DNA of 64,000 bases, taken from Marinobacterium lutimaris (lineage in GTDB: Bacteria > Pseudomonadota > Gammaproteobacteria > Pseudomonadales > Balneatricaceae). Positions 1 to 8,045 of the stretch are shown here, one piece after another; within the stretch, counting starts at the first letter, position 1, and every line of letters starts with the position of its first letter. The position numbers and the translations under genes are program-made. The notes below the pieces were generated by a model. It did no database searches, was not told the origin of the DNA, and worked only from the letters and a program-made list of their open reading frames with translations. The stretch lies in NCBI RefSeq assembly GCF_900108065.1, contig NZ_FNVQ01000001.1:1054001-1118000 (forward strand), read 5' to 3'.

Positions 1-317
1 CGCGGTGCGATCGCACCGGAGAGGCTGGTCACCCAGATCTGCTGATCCGAATCATTGACGAAAAACGCCTGATCCCGCCCTCGACACCAGGCACCACCGC
101 CATAAGAATGCACCTTGCTGCGTACGCTGAATTGTTCCGGCAACAGCGACACCGCATGATGGCTTTCAAACCTGCAGAGCTGGTTGATCCCCTTTTCCGC
201 GTCGTAACGAACCCCATAGGTGCGGCCGCGAAAAATGCACAGTGACGAATACTGATGAAAGGATGCGACCGCGTCGGTCGCACTAATCGGTTGGACTGCC
301 TGATCGGGCAAAAACAC
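1..317 (-). CDS. S9 prolyl oligopeptidase-family peptidase, N-terminal part (PqqM/PA1990-like)
   Basis: The 105 visible residues form the start of a beta-propeller. They include the stretch [13 protein letters not shown] followed by [12 protein letters not shown], typical of the first blades of S9 dipeptidyl-peptidase-like proteins. The gene runs off the left edge, so the catalytic domain is not seen. A GTG at 315-317 preceded by AGAGGA is the likely start, giving a 35-nt overlap with the end of pqqE and therefore tight translational coupling. In Pseudomonas a gene of this family follows pqqE and is linked to PQQ production, perhaps through PqqA peptide handling. That role is inferred here from family and position only. 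Confidence 0.7.
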   Translation of the reverse strand, partial: MFLPDQAVQPISATDAVASFHQYSSLCIFRGRTYGVRYDAEKGINQLCRFESHHAVSLLPEQFSVRSKVHSYGGGAWCRGRDQAFFVNDSDQQIWVTSLSGAIAP

Positions 318-1503
318 GCGGATCCTCTACCTGACCTCGAGCGCCTTTCGCAAATTCCCTGGAGTTACGCTCGTTCCTGAAGGTGATGTTGCTTTCAGTA
401 TACTCAGCTTCCGCCGCTTGTCTCGCCTCCAGGATAAGGCCGTGATCCGGCGACTTGCCGCACACCGGGTCCGCCGCGTGCATATCACCGGTCATCATAT
501 ATGCCTGACAACGGCAGCCGCCGTGGTCCTGCTCTTTTTCACTGCAGGAACGACAGGGTTCCTTCATCCAGTGGTCGCCACGGAAGTAGTTAAAACCGGT
601 GGACTCGTTCCAGATCTGCTCAATGCTCGAGTCTTTCACATTGGGGAATTCCAGCGGCAGCATGCGGGCGCTGTGACAGGGCAAGGCGGTGCCGTCCGGC
701 GTGACGGTAAGGAAGATCTCGCCCCAGCCATTCATGCACTTCTTCGGCCGCTCTTCGTAGTAATCCGGGGTGACAAAGATCAGCTTGACCGGGTTGCCCT
801 CGGCCTGAAGCTTTTCCCTGTACTCATTGGTGATCCGTTCGGCACGTTCAAGCTGGGCGCGGGTCGGCAGCAGGTCCTCACGGTTCTCATAGGCCCAGCC
901 GTAATACTGGCAGGTGGCCAGTTCGACATAGTCTGCTTCCAGCTCAACGCAGAGCTCGATAATCCGGTCGATGCGATCGATATTGTGTTTATGCGTTACG
1001 AAGTTAAGCACCATGGGATAACCCTGGGCTTTAACCTCGCGGGCGATTTTCAGCTTCTGCTCGAACGCCTTCTTGGAGCCCGCCAGCAGGTTGTTGACCT
1101 CCTCATCGGCGGCCTGAAAGCTGACCTGGATATGATCGAGCCCCGCCTCGCGAAACGCCGCTATGCGCTGCCCAGTAAGACCTATACCTGAGGTAATCAG
1201 GTTGGTGTAAAAGCCAAGCTGACGCGCTTCGGCAATCAGCGTTTCCAGATCACGGCGTACCAGGGGCTCTCCCCCGGAAAAGCCGAGCTGAGCAGCCCCC
1301 ATGGCGCGGGCCTGACGAAACACATCGATCCACTCTTCAGTGCTGAGTTCCGCACCGGCGCCAGCGAAATCTAGGGGATTGCTGCAGTACGGACACTGCA
1401 AAGGGCATTTATAGGTCAGCTCGGCCAGCAGCCATAGGGGCTGACCATGGGGGCGTGCTTCTCTTGCCAAATGATTAGCGGTAGTGGATCCAGCGTTGCT
1501 CAC
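283..1503 (-). CDS. pqqE: PqqA peptide cyclase PqqE (radical SAM)
   Basis: Radical SAM enzyme that joins the Glu and Tyr side chains of PqqA in the first step of PQQ synthesis. The CxxxCxxC iron-sulfur motif is present (CPLQCPYC, about residue 34 from the chosen start). The C-terminal half has further cysteines ([28 protein letters not shown]) forming the auxiliary-cluster SPASM region. A GTG start at 1503 is chosen because GGAGG lies six bases upstream, inside the end of pqqD; an in-frame ATG 27 nt earlier lacks this. The gene overlaps pqqD by 29 nt. At 406 aa it is somewhat longer than the usual 375-390. Confidence 0.95.
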   Translation of the reverse strand: MSNAGSTTANHLAREARPHGQPLWLLAELTYKCPLQCPYCSNPLDFAGAGAELSTEEWIDVFRQARAMGAAQLGFSGGEPLVRRDLETLIAEARQLGFYTNLITSGIGLTGQRIAAFREAGLDHIQVSFQAADEEVNNLLAGSKKAFEQKLKIAREVKAQGYPMVLNFVTHKHNIDRIDRIIELCVELEADYVELATCQYYGWAYENREDLLPTRAQLERAERITNEYREKLQAEGNPVKLIFVTPDYYEERPKKCMNGWGEIFLTVTPDGTALPCHSARMLPLEFPNVKDSSIEQIWNESTGFNYFRGDHWMKEPCRSCSEKEQDHGGCRCQAYMMTGDMHAADPVCGKSPDHGLILEARQAAEAEYTESNITFRNERNSREFAKGARGQVEDPRVFARSGSPTD

Positions 1504-1771
1504 GGGCCACCTCCATAAACTCCAGGACATCGCCGCTCAGGTCACCGGCATCGGGAAAGCGCTCCATCAATGCCGCGCAGATATCGACCACGGAGCGCTC
1601 GCCATCCACCAGTGACAGAATTTCGCCGGCACTCTGGTTCAGCTTCACCATGCCTTCAGGGTAAAGCAGTACGTAGGCCTGCTGAGCGGGCTCCCACTGG
1701 AAGCGGAACATCCGCTCCAGCGCCGGAATCTGACCTGATCCGTTCACTGCAGAATTTAGTTGATTGCTCAT
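1475..1771 (-). CDS. pqqD: PqqA-binding chaperone PqqD
   Basis: Small 98-aa protein that binds the PqqA precursor peptide and presents it to PqqE. It has the family pattern: a short N-terminal beta region ([23 protein letters not shown]), a helix after QSAGEIL and a C-terminal helix ending [15 protein letters not shown]. Its ATG overlaps the pqqC stop codon as ATGA, and its end overlaps pqqE, so pqqC-D-E are translationally coupled. Confidence 0.95.
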   Translation of the reverse strand: MSNQLNSAVNGSGQIPALERMFRFQWEPAQQAYVLLYPEGMVKLNQSAGEILSLVDGERSVVDICAALMERFPDAGDLSGDVLEFMEVAREQRWIHYR

Positions 1772-2538
1772 CGGAACAGCCCCTTGTGATAGACCCTGTC
1801 ACGAGTAACTGTGTGATAAGGCGGACGGTCGAGCTCATAGGCCATTGTCATCGCATCGAGCATGCTCCAGAGCACGTCGAGCTTGAACTGAAGGATCTCC
1901 AGCATCCGCTGCTGCTGCTCGCGGGTTTTGTAGAAATCCAGGGTGATCTCCATCCCCTGCTGCACATCGCGGCGCGCTTCACTCAGGCGATTGCGGAAGT
2001 ACTTGTAGCCCTCCTCCTTGATCCAGGGATAGTGAGTTGGCCAGGTATCGAGGCGGGACTGGTGGATCGTTGGTGCAAACAGCTCGGTCAGCGATGAGCT
2101 CGCCGCCTCTTCCCAGCCTGCACGGCGGGCAAAGTTTACGTAGGCATCCACGGCAAAACGCACGCCCGGCAACACGTGTTCCTGGGACAGGATCTCTTCG
2201 CGGGTCAGACCCACCGCCTCACCAAGTTGCAGCCAGGCCTCGATACCACCAACCGCGCCATCGTAGCCGTCATGATCGAGAATACGCTGCACCCAATGGC
2301 GCCGCACTTCACGATCCGGACAGTTCGCCATGATCGCGGCATCCTTCAGTGGGATGTTGATCTGGTAATAGAAGCGGTTGGCGACCCAGCCGCGGATCTG
2401 TTCGGGAGTTGAGCGTCCCTCGTACATATCGACATGGAAAGGATGGTAGATATGGTACAGGTCGCCCTTGGCGCGCAGAGCTTCTTCAAACGCTTCGCGG
2501 CTCAGCGGTGCATCGATCTTGGCTGCTTGCATATTCAT
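1768..2538 (-). CDS. pqqC: Pyrroloquinoline-quinone synthase PqqC
   Basis: Cofactor-free oxidase that performs the last step of PQQ formation, the ring closure and eight-electron oxidation of AHQQ. The 256-aa protein has the family landmarks [11 protein letters not shown] near the N-terminus, a helical bundle with [20 protein letters not shown], and the C-terminal [18 protein letters not shown] region. The ATG at 2538 follows a clear GGAG. It lies 9 nt after pqqB and shares ATGA with pqqD. Confidence 0.96.
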   Translation of the reverse strand: MNMQAAKIDAPLSREAFEEALRAKGDLYHIYHPFHVDMYEGRSTPEQIRGWVANRFYYQINIPLKDAAIMANCPDREVRRHWVQRILDHDGYDGAVGGIEAWLQLGEAVGLTREEILSQEHVLPGVRFAVDAYVNFARRAGWEEAASSSLTELFAPTIHQSRLDTWPTHYPWIKEEGYKYFRNRLSEARRDVQQGMEITLDFYKTREQQQRMLEILQFKLDVLWSMLDAMTMAYELDRPPYHTVTRDRVYHKGLFR

Positions 2539-2547
2539 GCCTGTCTC

Positions 2548-3480
2548 CTACAACTCTATGCTCATACCGTCGTAGGCAACCTCGATATCGTGGCGCGCCA
2601 GTTCAGCACGCTCCGGCGAGTCCTCGATCAGTATCGGGTTGGTATTATTTATGTGAATCAACACTTTGCGCGGCTTTTCTAAGGTATCGAGGAAAGCAAT
2701 CATGCCCTCCTCGTCTGAGCCTTCGCCGGTCTGCGACAGGTGCCCCATATGAACACCGAGCTTGTCGCCAACACCGGCGTGGATCATTTCATCATCACGC
2801 CAGAGCGTGCCGTCCACCAGGAGGCAGTCCGCTTCGGACATGATGGTCGGCAGGTGCGATTCAATCCGGCCAAGGCCGGGAGCATAGAACAGGGATTTTC
2901 CGTTGCCGGTATCGCGGATCAACATGCCGATATTGTCACCGGGGTGCGGATCGTTGCGATGCGGCGAATAAGGGGGCGCGCTGGAACGCAGGGGCACGGC
3001 GATAAATTCCAGGCCCGGTGCGCATTCGATGGTAAAGCGGTTGACGCTTTCGTCCACCGGAATTCGTTTGCGGTTCAGGCCGCCATTCCAGTGCTCCAGC
3101 ATGTTGAACACCGGGAAGCCGGTGGTCAGATCCTGGTACACCATATCGGTACACCAGACCTCATGAGGGCAACCCTCACGCAGCATCAGCAGGCCGGTAG
3201 TATGATCGATCTGGCTGTCCATCAGCACGATGGCGCCGATACCGGTATCACGCTTGGCTCGGGCCGGCTGCATAGGTGCAAAGTCCGCCAGCTGGGCGCG
3301 AATGTCGGGTGAGGTGTTAAAGAGTACCCAGTCAACGCCGTTGCTGGAGACCGCAATAGAAGATTGGGTGCGGGGTTTGGCGTTCAACGTACCGTTTCTG
3401 ACGCCGGTGCAGTTGTCGCAGTTGCAGTTCCACTGCGGGAAGCCACCGCCGGCAGCTGAACCCAGAATCTGTATTTTCAT
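2548..3480 (-). CDS. pqqB: PqqB, metallo-beta-lactamase-fold oxygenase
   Basis: 310-aa metallo-hydrolase-fold protein that hydroxylates the cross-linked Glu-Tyr intermediate in PQQ synthesis. The N-terminus [17 protein letters not shown] is diagnostic of PqqB, with several Cys residues for an extra metal site (CNCDNCTG). The metal-binding fold is seen at [11 protein letters not shown] and [11 protein letters not shown] near residues 230-240. No strong ribosome-binding site precedes the ATG, so translation may depend on coupling from pqqA. Confidence 0.95.
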   Translation of the reverse strand: MKIQILGSAAGGGFPQWNCNCDNCTGVRNGTLNAKPRTQSSIAVSSNGVDWVLFNTSPDIRAQLADFAPMQPARAKRDTGIGAIVLMDSQIDHTTGLLMLREGCPHEVWCTDMVYQDLTTGFPVFNMLEHWNGGLNRKRIPVDESVNRFTIECAPGLEFIAVPLRSSAPPYSPHRNDPHPGDNIGMLIRDTGNGKSLFYAPGLGRIESHLPTIMSEADCLLVDGTLWRDDEMIHAGVGDKLGVHMGHLSQTGEGSDEEGMIAFLDTLEKPRKVLIHINNTNPILIEDSPERAELARHDIEVAYDGMSIEL

Positions 3481-3565
3481 TATTATTGTGTGCCCTGAGT
3501 CTGGTTCTAGGGGCTTGAAGCAAGGCTACCGGCGGGCGCCGGCAGCTTTATCTCTGATCGGTCGC

Positions 3566-3637
3566 TCAGCGGTTTGCGAAGTACATGGTGACTTCGAAGC
3601 CGATGCGCAGGTCAGTGTAAGCAGGTTTAGTCCACAT
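3566..3637 (-). CDS. pqqA: PQQ precursor peptide PqqA (23 aa)
   Basis: The 23-codon gene reads [20 protein letters not shown] plus ANR. It contains the invariant E15 and Y19 (E-x-x-x-Y) that PqqE joins to make the PQQ skeleton. CGAGGA eight bases before the ATG is a good ribosome-binding site. It heads the pqqABCDE operon. About 70-90 nt upstream lies the ACTTTGG motif shared with exaC, pedF and the NitT-type ABC operon. Confidence 0.97.
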
Positions 3638-3705
3638 AATGTTTTCCTCGTTTTTATTGTTTAACGACACCCCTGATCATAGGAGCAGTGAGAACCCGCC
3701 AATAT

Positions 3706-3725
3706 GGTACTTTGGAACTAATTCC
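3706..3725. promoter_or_regulatory. Shared ACTTTGG motif upstream of pqqA
   Basis: GGTACTTTGGAACTAATTCC lies about 70-90 nt upstream of the pqqA start. Closely similar strings occur before exaC (5773), the NitT-type ABC operon (19889) and pedF (22054), all alcohol-oxidation genes. Inference: a binding site for a common regulator. In Pseudomonas, LuxR-type ErbR/AgmR regulators control such genes, but no regulator of that kind is in the window. Confidence 0.45.
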
Positions 3726-3809
3726 GCCCCGAAAAGGTAGGTGGTCGTGCAGCCGGAGCGACGTTTGAACATGACAGCCTCTATCCAGGACCGCAGGTTC
3801 ACCAAGAAT

Positions 3810-3896
3810 CGTAGGAGCGACGCCCCCGTCGCGATAGCCGCGGCTTTGAAGCACTACCCTGCCAGCCTAATCGGCACGAGGGCGTACCTCCTACAA
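3810..3896. repeat. REP-like palindrome pair
   Basis: GTAGGAGCGACGCCCCCGTC at 3811 followed by GCGAT, then a degenerate inverted mate ending CGTACCTCCTAC near 3895. The same family occurs at 6651-6787, 15249-15464 and 34054-34081, always between genes. This pattern matches repetitive extragenic palindromes of Pseudomonas-like genomes. Confidence 0.75.
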
Positions 3897-3915
3897 CAGC
3901 GGCTCAACATAAAAA

Positions 3916-3937
3916 ATCGGCTCCCGAGGGAGCCGAT
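3916..3937 (-). terminator. Rho-independent terminator of the exaC transcript
   Basis: A perfect 10-bp stem, ATCGGCTCCC / GGGAGCCGAT with a GA loop, is followed on the minus strand by a run of T (plus-strand A run at 3911-3916). It would end transcription coming leftward from exaC. Confidence 0.75.
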
Positions 3938-3994
3938 AAGAGTGCCTGCAAACTAACAAACAGGGCGGAGACTTCGTGGGGGTAAAGCCCCAAA

Positions 3995-4034
3995 CCTCAG
4001 GAGGCGGTCACTCGCCTCCTTCAGAACCCTGAGG
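3995..4034 (-). other. Two-tier hairpin in the exaC 3' region
   Basis: Outer arms CCTCAGG / CCTGAGG enclose inner arms GGAGGCG / CGCCTCC. It lies between the exaC stop codon and its terminator, so it would be in the 3' UTR. No coding potential is visible. It may be an RNA-stabilising element or a repeat; function unknown. Confidence 0.35.
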
Positions 4035-4125
4035 ATGCACTGCAGGGCACAGAGAGGTTCTGTTGTTCCTCTTAAAGCCGTTTAAAATCTTTATCTCGGT
4101 AAAGCAGATAGATTTTTGGCAGCTT

Positions 4126-5646
4126 TTAGAAGAAGCCCAGCGGATCAGTGCTGTAGCTGACCAGCAGGTTCTTGGTCTGCTGATAGTGATCCAGCATCAT
4201 CTTGTGGGTTTCACGGCCTACACCAGACTTCTTGTAACCACCGAAGGCAGCGTGTGCCGGGTAAGCGTGGTAGCAGTTGGTCCAGACTCGACCCGCCTGG
4301 ATACCGCGACCCATGCGGTAAGAACGGTTCATGTCGCGTGACCATACGCCTGCACCCAGACCGAACTCGGTGTCGTTGGCGATCGCCAGGGCTTCAGCTT
4401 CATCTTTGAAGGTAGTGACCGCTACTACCGGGCCGAAGATCTCTTCCTGGAAAACGCGCATATCGTTGCGGCCTTTCAGCAGGGTCGGCTGGATGTAGAA
4501 GCCGCTGTTCAGCTTGTCGCCCAGCTGCTCGGCTGCACCACCGATCAGGCACTCTGCGCCCTCTTCGCGGCCGATATCCAGGTAACCCAGGATTTTTTCG
4601 TACTGCTCCTGAGATGCCTGAGCGCCAACCATGGTTTCGGTGTCCAGCGGGTTGCCACGCTTGATCTGGCCGATACGCTCAATGACGAGACCGATAAATT
4701 TCTCGTAGATGCTTTCCTGAACCAGCAGGCGTGACGGGCAGGTGCAGACCTCGCCCTGGTTGAAGAATGCCAGCACGGTACCTTCAACACACTTGCTCAG
4801 GAAGCTGTCTTCATGATCCATCACGTCTTCGAAGTAGATGTTCGGCGACTTGCCGCCCAGTTCTACGGTAGACGGGATGATGTTTTCGGCGGCGCACTTA
4901 AGGATGTGGGAACCGACCGGGGTGGAACCGGTGAAAGCGATTTTGGCGATACGGGTGCTGGTGGCCAGCGCCTGACCCGCTTCTGCGCCGTAACCGTTAA
5001 CCACGTTCAGCACACCTGCCGGCAGCAGGTCGCTGATCACTTCCATCAGTACAAGGATAGAAGCCGGAGTCTGTTCGGCCGGCTTGAGCACGATGCAGTT
5101 ACCTGCAGCCAGGGCCGGAGCGATCTTCCAGGCAGCCATCAGCAGCGGGAAGTTCCACGGGATGATCTGACCAACGACGCCGAGCGGCTCGTGGAAGTGG
5201 TAAGCAACGGTGTGCTCGTCGATTTCGCCGATGGTGCCTTCCTGCGCACGGATACAACCGGCGAAGTAACGGAAGTGGTCAGCGGAAAGCGGCACGTCTG
5301 CTGCGAGGGTTTCACGAACGGCTTTACCGTTATCCCAGGTTTCGGCGACAGCGAGCTTTTCCAGGTTAGCTTCGATGCGGTCGGCGATCTTCAGCAGAAT
5401 GAGGGAGCGCTCTTGAACGGAGGTGCGGCCCCAGGCGTCTTTTGCCTTGTGAGCGGCATCGAGGGCAAGATCGATATCTTCGGCGGTGGAGCGCGGAATT
5501 TCACAGATCGCTTCGCCGGTGCAAGGAGTGATGTTGGTGAAGTACTGGCCTTTTACCGGTGCAACCCATTCGCCACCGATAAAGTTGCCGTAACGCTGCT
5601 GGAAAGTTACTACTGAACCTTCTGTACCGGGCTGTGCGTAGATCAT
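4126..5646 (-). CDS. exaC: NAD-dependent aldehyde dehydrogenase, ExaC/AcoD type
   Basis: 506-aa cytoplasmic aldehyde dehydrogenase expected to oxidise acetaldehyde and similar aldehydes made by PQQ-dependent alcohol oxidation. It has the general-base Glu in VELGGKSPN, the catalytic Cys in [11 protein letters not shown], and the C-terminal [13 protein letters not shown]. The start MIYAQPG at 5646 matches ExaC proteins and follows AAAGAGG; the reading frame stays open 198 nt further upstream, but that part looks non-coding. It is monocistronic between pqqA and luxS. The ACTTTGG motif lies about 128 nt upstream. Confidence 0.9.
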   Translation of the reverse strand: MIYAQPGTEGSVVTFQQRYGNFIGGEWVAPVKGQYFTNITPCTGEAICEIPRSTAEDIDLALDAAHKAKDAWGRTSVQERSLILLKIADRIEANLEKLAVAETWDNGKAVRETLAADVPLSADHFRYFAGCIRAQEGTIGEIDEHTVAYHFHEPLGVVGQIIPWNFPLLMAAWKIAPALAAGNCIVLKPAEQTPASILVLMEVISDLLPAGVLNVVNGYGAEAGQALATSTRIAKIAFTGSTPVGSHILKCAAENIIPSTVELGGKSPNIYFEDVMDHEDSFLSKCVEGTVLAFFNQGEVCTCPSRLLVQESIYEKFIGLVIERIGQIKRGNPLDTETMVGAQASQEQYEKILGYLDIGREEGAECLIGGAAEQLGDKLNSGFYIQPTLLKGRNDMRVFQEEIFGPVVAVTTFKDEAEALAIANDTEFGLGAGVWSRDMNRSYRMGRGIQAGRVWTNCYHAYPAHAAFGGYKKSGVGRETHKMMLDHYQQTKNLLVSYSTDPLGFF

Positions 5647-5772
5647 TGTCGTAAGCCTCTTTGTTTTTATTTCCCTGACTCCGCAGTTAACGCGAAGTCT
5701 TTCTGTGATTCGACACTGGCATCTTAGGTCTGCCGTTTCAGTGCCGGTATCGTCCCTTTGAGTCGAAAAACG

Positions 5773-5790
5773 GGTACTTTGGTAGTAGGT
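5773..5790. promoter_or_regulatory. Shared ACTTTGG motif upstream of exaC
   Basis: GGTACTTTGGTAGTAGGT, very close to the motif before pqqA (GGTACTTTGGAACTA) and to that before pedF. The position, about 128-145 nt before the exaC start, suits an activator site. Inference only. Confidence 0.45.
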
Positions 5791-6055
5791 TTTTTCGACC
5801 GACCCGAGCAAAATCAAGGCTAGACCAGATTTAGTCAATAGCACCTTAAAGTTGTAAAAATCGTCCTGAAACCGTTGCTTACCGGCCTAAGACCTTGGTT
5901 GTCGCGGGCTTGAAGACTCGCAGCTGGCATTTCAGCCAGACCCACTTTCGCCACTCTGTTTGACCCAGCGCAATACCCGCAAAGGCGGCAAACCGCTGTT
6001 GACGGGCTTGCTTAGCGAACCTCTTGGCAAGGCTCTTGAGCAGAGTGATTCCATC

Positions 6056-6086
6056 CCGAGCAAAACGCTCGGATAAACGATATAAT
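6056..6086 (+). promoter_or_regulatory. luxS promoter region with inverted repeat
   Basis: A perfect TATAAT at 6081-6086 lies about 48 nt before the luxS ATG. Just upstream, CCGAGC-AAAAC-GCTCGG (6056-6072) covers the expected -35 position and could be a repressor operator or a fortuitous hairpin. The -35 itself is poor. Confidence 0.4.
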
Positions 6087-6133
6087 TTCCGTTTAGCCAA
6101 TCTCTATCCATATCGACTCTGAAAGGATCATCT

Positions 6134-6646
6134 ATGCCTCTCCTAGACAGCTTTACCGTCGATCACACCCGCATGCATGCGCCGGCAGTGCGTATCGCCA
6201 AGACCATGAACACCCCGAAGGGTGACGCTATCACTGTGTTCGATCTGCGTTTCTGCCTGCCGAACCAGGAGATCCTGTCCGAGAAAGGGATTCACACCCT
6301 TGAGCACCTGTTCGCAGGCTTTATGCGCGATCACCTGAACGGCGACAGCGTAGAGATTATTGATATTTCCCCCATGGGCTGCCGTACCGGCTTTTACATG
6401 AGCCTGATCGGAACTCCGGGTGAGAAAGACGTAGCTGCAGCTTGGCGCGCAGCGATGGAAGATGTTCTCAACGTGCAGGCCGAAGCTGACATCCCTGAAC
6501 TTAACCAGTACCAGTGCGGCACCTACACCATGCACTCTCTGGATGAAGCCAAGGGCATCGCGAAAAACATTCTGGACCGCGGCATCGATATCAACATCAA
6601 CGCCGAACTGGATCTGGATGAAGAGTTCCTGAAAGAACACAGCTAA
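6134..6646 (+). CDS. luxS: S-ribosylhomocysteine lyase LuxS
   Basis: Cleaves S-ribosylhomocysteine to homocysteine and DPD, the AI-2 precursor, in the activated methyl cycle. The 170-aa protein has the metal-binding HTLEH (residues about 55-59), the third metal ligand Cys in [11 protein letters not shown], and the conserved [16 protein letters not shown] precedes the ATG. It is monocistronic and followed by a REP cluster. No AI-2 receptor gene is visible nearby. Confidence 0.96.
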   Translation: MPLLDSFTVDHTRMHAPAVRIAKTMNTPKGDAITVFDLRFCLPNQEILSEKGIHTLEHLFAGFMRDHLNGDSVEIIDISPMGCRTGFYMSLIGTPGEKDVAAAWRAAMEDVLNVQAEADIPELNQYQCGTYTMHSLDEAKGIAKNILDRGIDININAELDLDEEFLKEHS

Positions 6647-6650
6647 GCGC

Positions 6651-6787
6651 TTGATCGCGACGGGGGGCCGTTCCTACCGGTTGGTCTGTGGCACCCCGCT
6701 GTAGGAGACGCGACCCGCGCCGATTGAACCCCGTCCGGTGGTTATTAGAACCCGGACGGGTGATCGCGACGGGGGCGTCGCTCCTAC
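6651..6787. repeat. REP-like cluster, three units
   Basis: Units begin at about 6651 (GATCGCGACGGGG...TTCCTAC), 6701 (GTAGGAGACGCGACC) and 6761 (GATCGCGACGGGGGCGTCGC then TCCTAC) in alternating orientation. They fill the space between the convergent luxS and AraC genes. Confidence 0.75.
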
Positions 6788-6802
6788 TCCCCTGACTCCG
6801 CT

Positions 6803-7831
6803 TCAATGCCCGTTCAACTCCGTTGGGCAGATACCAAACTGGCGCCGGAACGCGGTGGTAAAGTTCGCCGGATGACCATACCCCGCCAATAATGCAGCTT
6901 CAGCGATACCCATCTGCTGTGAGGCCAGCGCCCGATAGGCTTTTTCCAGACGCCGGGTACGCAGATAACGGTTAAGGCTCATCCCCAGCGTATTACGGGC
7001 ATGACGCTGCAGCGTCGCCGCGCTCATTCCAAGCCGATCTCCGATTTGTGCCATCGACAGCAGATCCGCCTCACCGCTGTGCAACAGTTCCAATAATCTC
7101 TGACCTCTGCGGGAGGTATCGCTGGCCTGGCGCCCTGCTGCTTCCTCTCCACTGTTAATCCTGCTGATCAAGCCGCCAGCCAGGCTCAACGCAAATCCCT
7201 CTCTAACCAGTCTTGCGGCTGCATCCTGCGCGGTATAAGCGAACAGCTGATCCGCCAGCAGATGGATCGCCTCGGGTAACTGCCACTCCAGGGTTTTAAG
7301 ATGACTGGCGGAAAATCGCGCAACCTCCTCGGAGTTCAGTCCCTGCTGTTCCAGCCAAACCGGCGATAGTGACAGGGTCAGCGAGCGGCGGATATCCCCT
7401 TCCCGCGCCTGTTGGGAGAAGCCCTCCCTCTCATTGAGCGCGATGACATTTGCCACCGATGCACCCCTTCCTTCCCGCCGACCAAAGCCTGGCCCCATAT
7501 CCAGATGCCGGGTGCCGTAACTCAGGCGCGTCTGCCCTCTGAGCACGATCGACACCTTCAGGCAGGGTTCCAGCTCGGCCTCAAAACCGAACGGCTGGGC
7601 AATGGTCGCATCCACCATATGCAGCTGCAGTCCAGGTTGCAGCTGTTCGGTCGCCAGATGTCCCAGCAAAATCGGGCTCTTATGGCTGCGCCTGGCCGAG
7701 AGCTGGTAGTTCTGAACATGGGCCGAGGCGTTACTGAGCAGGTCCCCGTGGTTAAGGCCTGGGCAAGGAGCCGACCTGTTATGTGACCTCTTATGTGAAG
7801 AGAGCTCTGAGGAGACGGAAGTGAGCTGCAT
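6803..7831 (-). CDS. AraC-family transcriptional regulator (PchR-like)
   Basis: 342-aa regulator. The C-terminal 100 residues contain two helix-turn-helix units (IGDRLGMSAATLQRHARNTL and the region ending GYGHPANFTTAFRRQFGICP). The N-terminal domain (VDATIAQPFGFEAELEPCLKV then LRGQTRLSYG) resembles PchR-type regulators that sense ferric siderophores. It is divergent from a TonB-dependent receptor across a 214-nt region with a Fur-like box, so it probably activates that receptor. The start at 7831 has a modest AGG site. The identity of the siderophore is unknown. Confidence 0.85.
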   Translation of the reverse strand: MQLTSVSSELSSHKRSHNRSAPCPGLNHGDLLSNASAHVQNYQLSARRSHKSPILLGHLATEQLQPGLQLHMVDATIAQPFGFEAELEPCLKVSIVLRGQTRLSYGTRHLDMGPGFGRREGRGASVANVIALNEREGFSQQAREGDIRRSLTLSLSPVWLEQQGLNSEEVARFSASHLKTLEWQLPEAIHLLADQLFAYTAQDAAARLVREGFALSLAGGLISRINSGEEAAGRQASDTSRRGQRLLELLHSGEADLLSMAQIGDRLGMSAATLQRHARNTLGMSLNRYLRTRRLEKAYRALASQQMGIAEAALLAGYGHPANFTTAFRRQFGICPTELNGH

Positions 7832-7960
7832 TCAGATACCTGTAGAAAAATGCTTACCGGTTCCCTGGGCCGCTTCACTTTGAGCGAAACGCAAAAAAGT
7901 CTGAGAGTTTCGCAAAGGATACGGGGCCAAGGTTCTGAAATAATGCTCTCTAAACGCATT

Positions 7961-7984
7961 TAATGCAATTCGTTATCATTTGCA
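7961..7984. promoter_or_regulatory. Fur-like box before the siderophore receptor
   Basis: The minus-strand string GCAAATGATAACGAATTGC resembles the Fur consensus GATAATGATAATCATTATC, with the core AAATGATAA. It sits about 65-85 nt before the receptor start and between the divergent AraC and receptor genes. It supports iron repression of one or both. Confidence 0.6.
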
Positions 7985-8045
7985 CTATATGTCGTATTTA
8001 TAGTTGTAGCCTTGTTTCAGAGGCGCTTCATCATCGAGGATGATT

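Noticed and set aside
418-1191. 257-codon plus-strand frame inside pqqE
   Set aside because: Antisense shadow of a clear radical SAM gene.
5879-6100. 73-codon minus-strand frame from a TTG upstream of luxS
   Set aside because: Lys/Arg-rich, weak start, no ribosome-binding site, and it covers the luxS promoter region.
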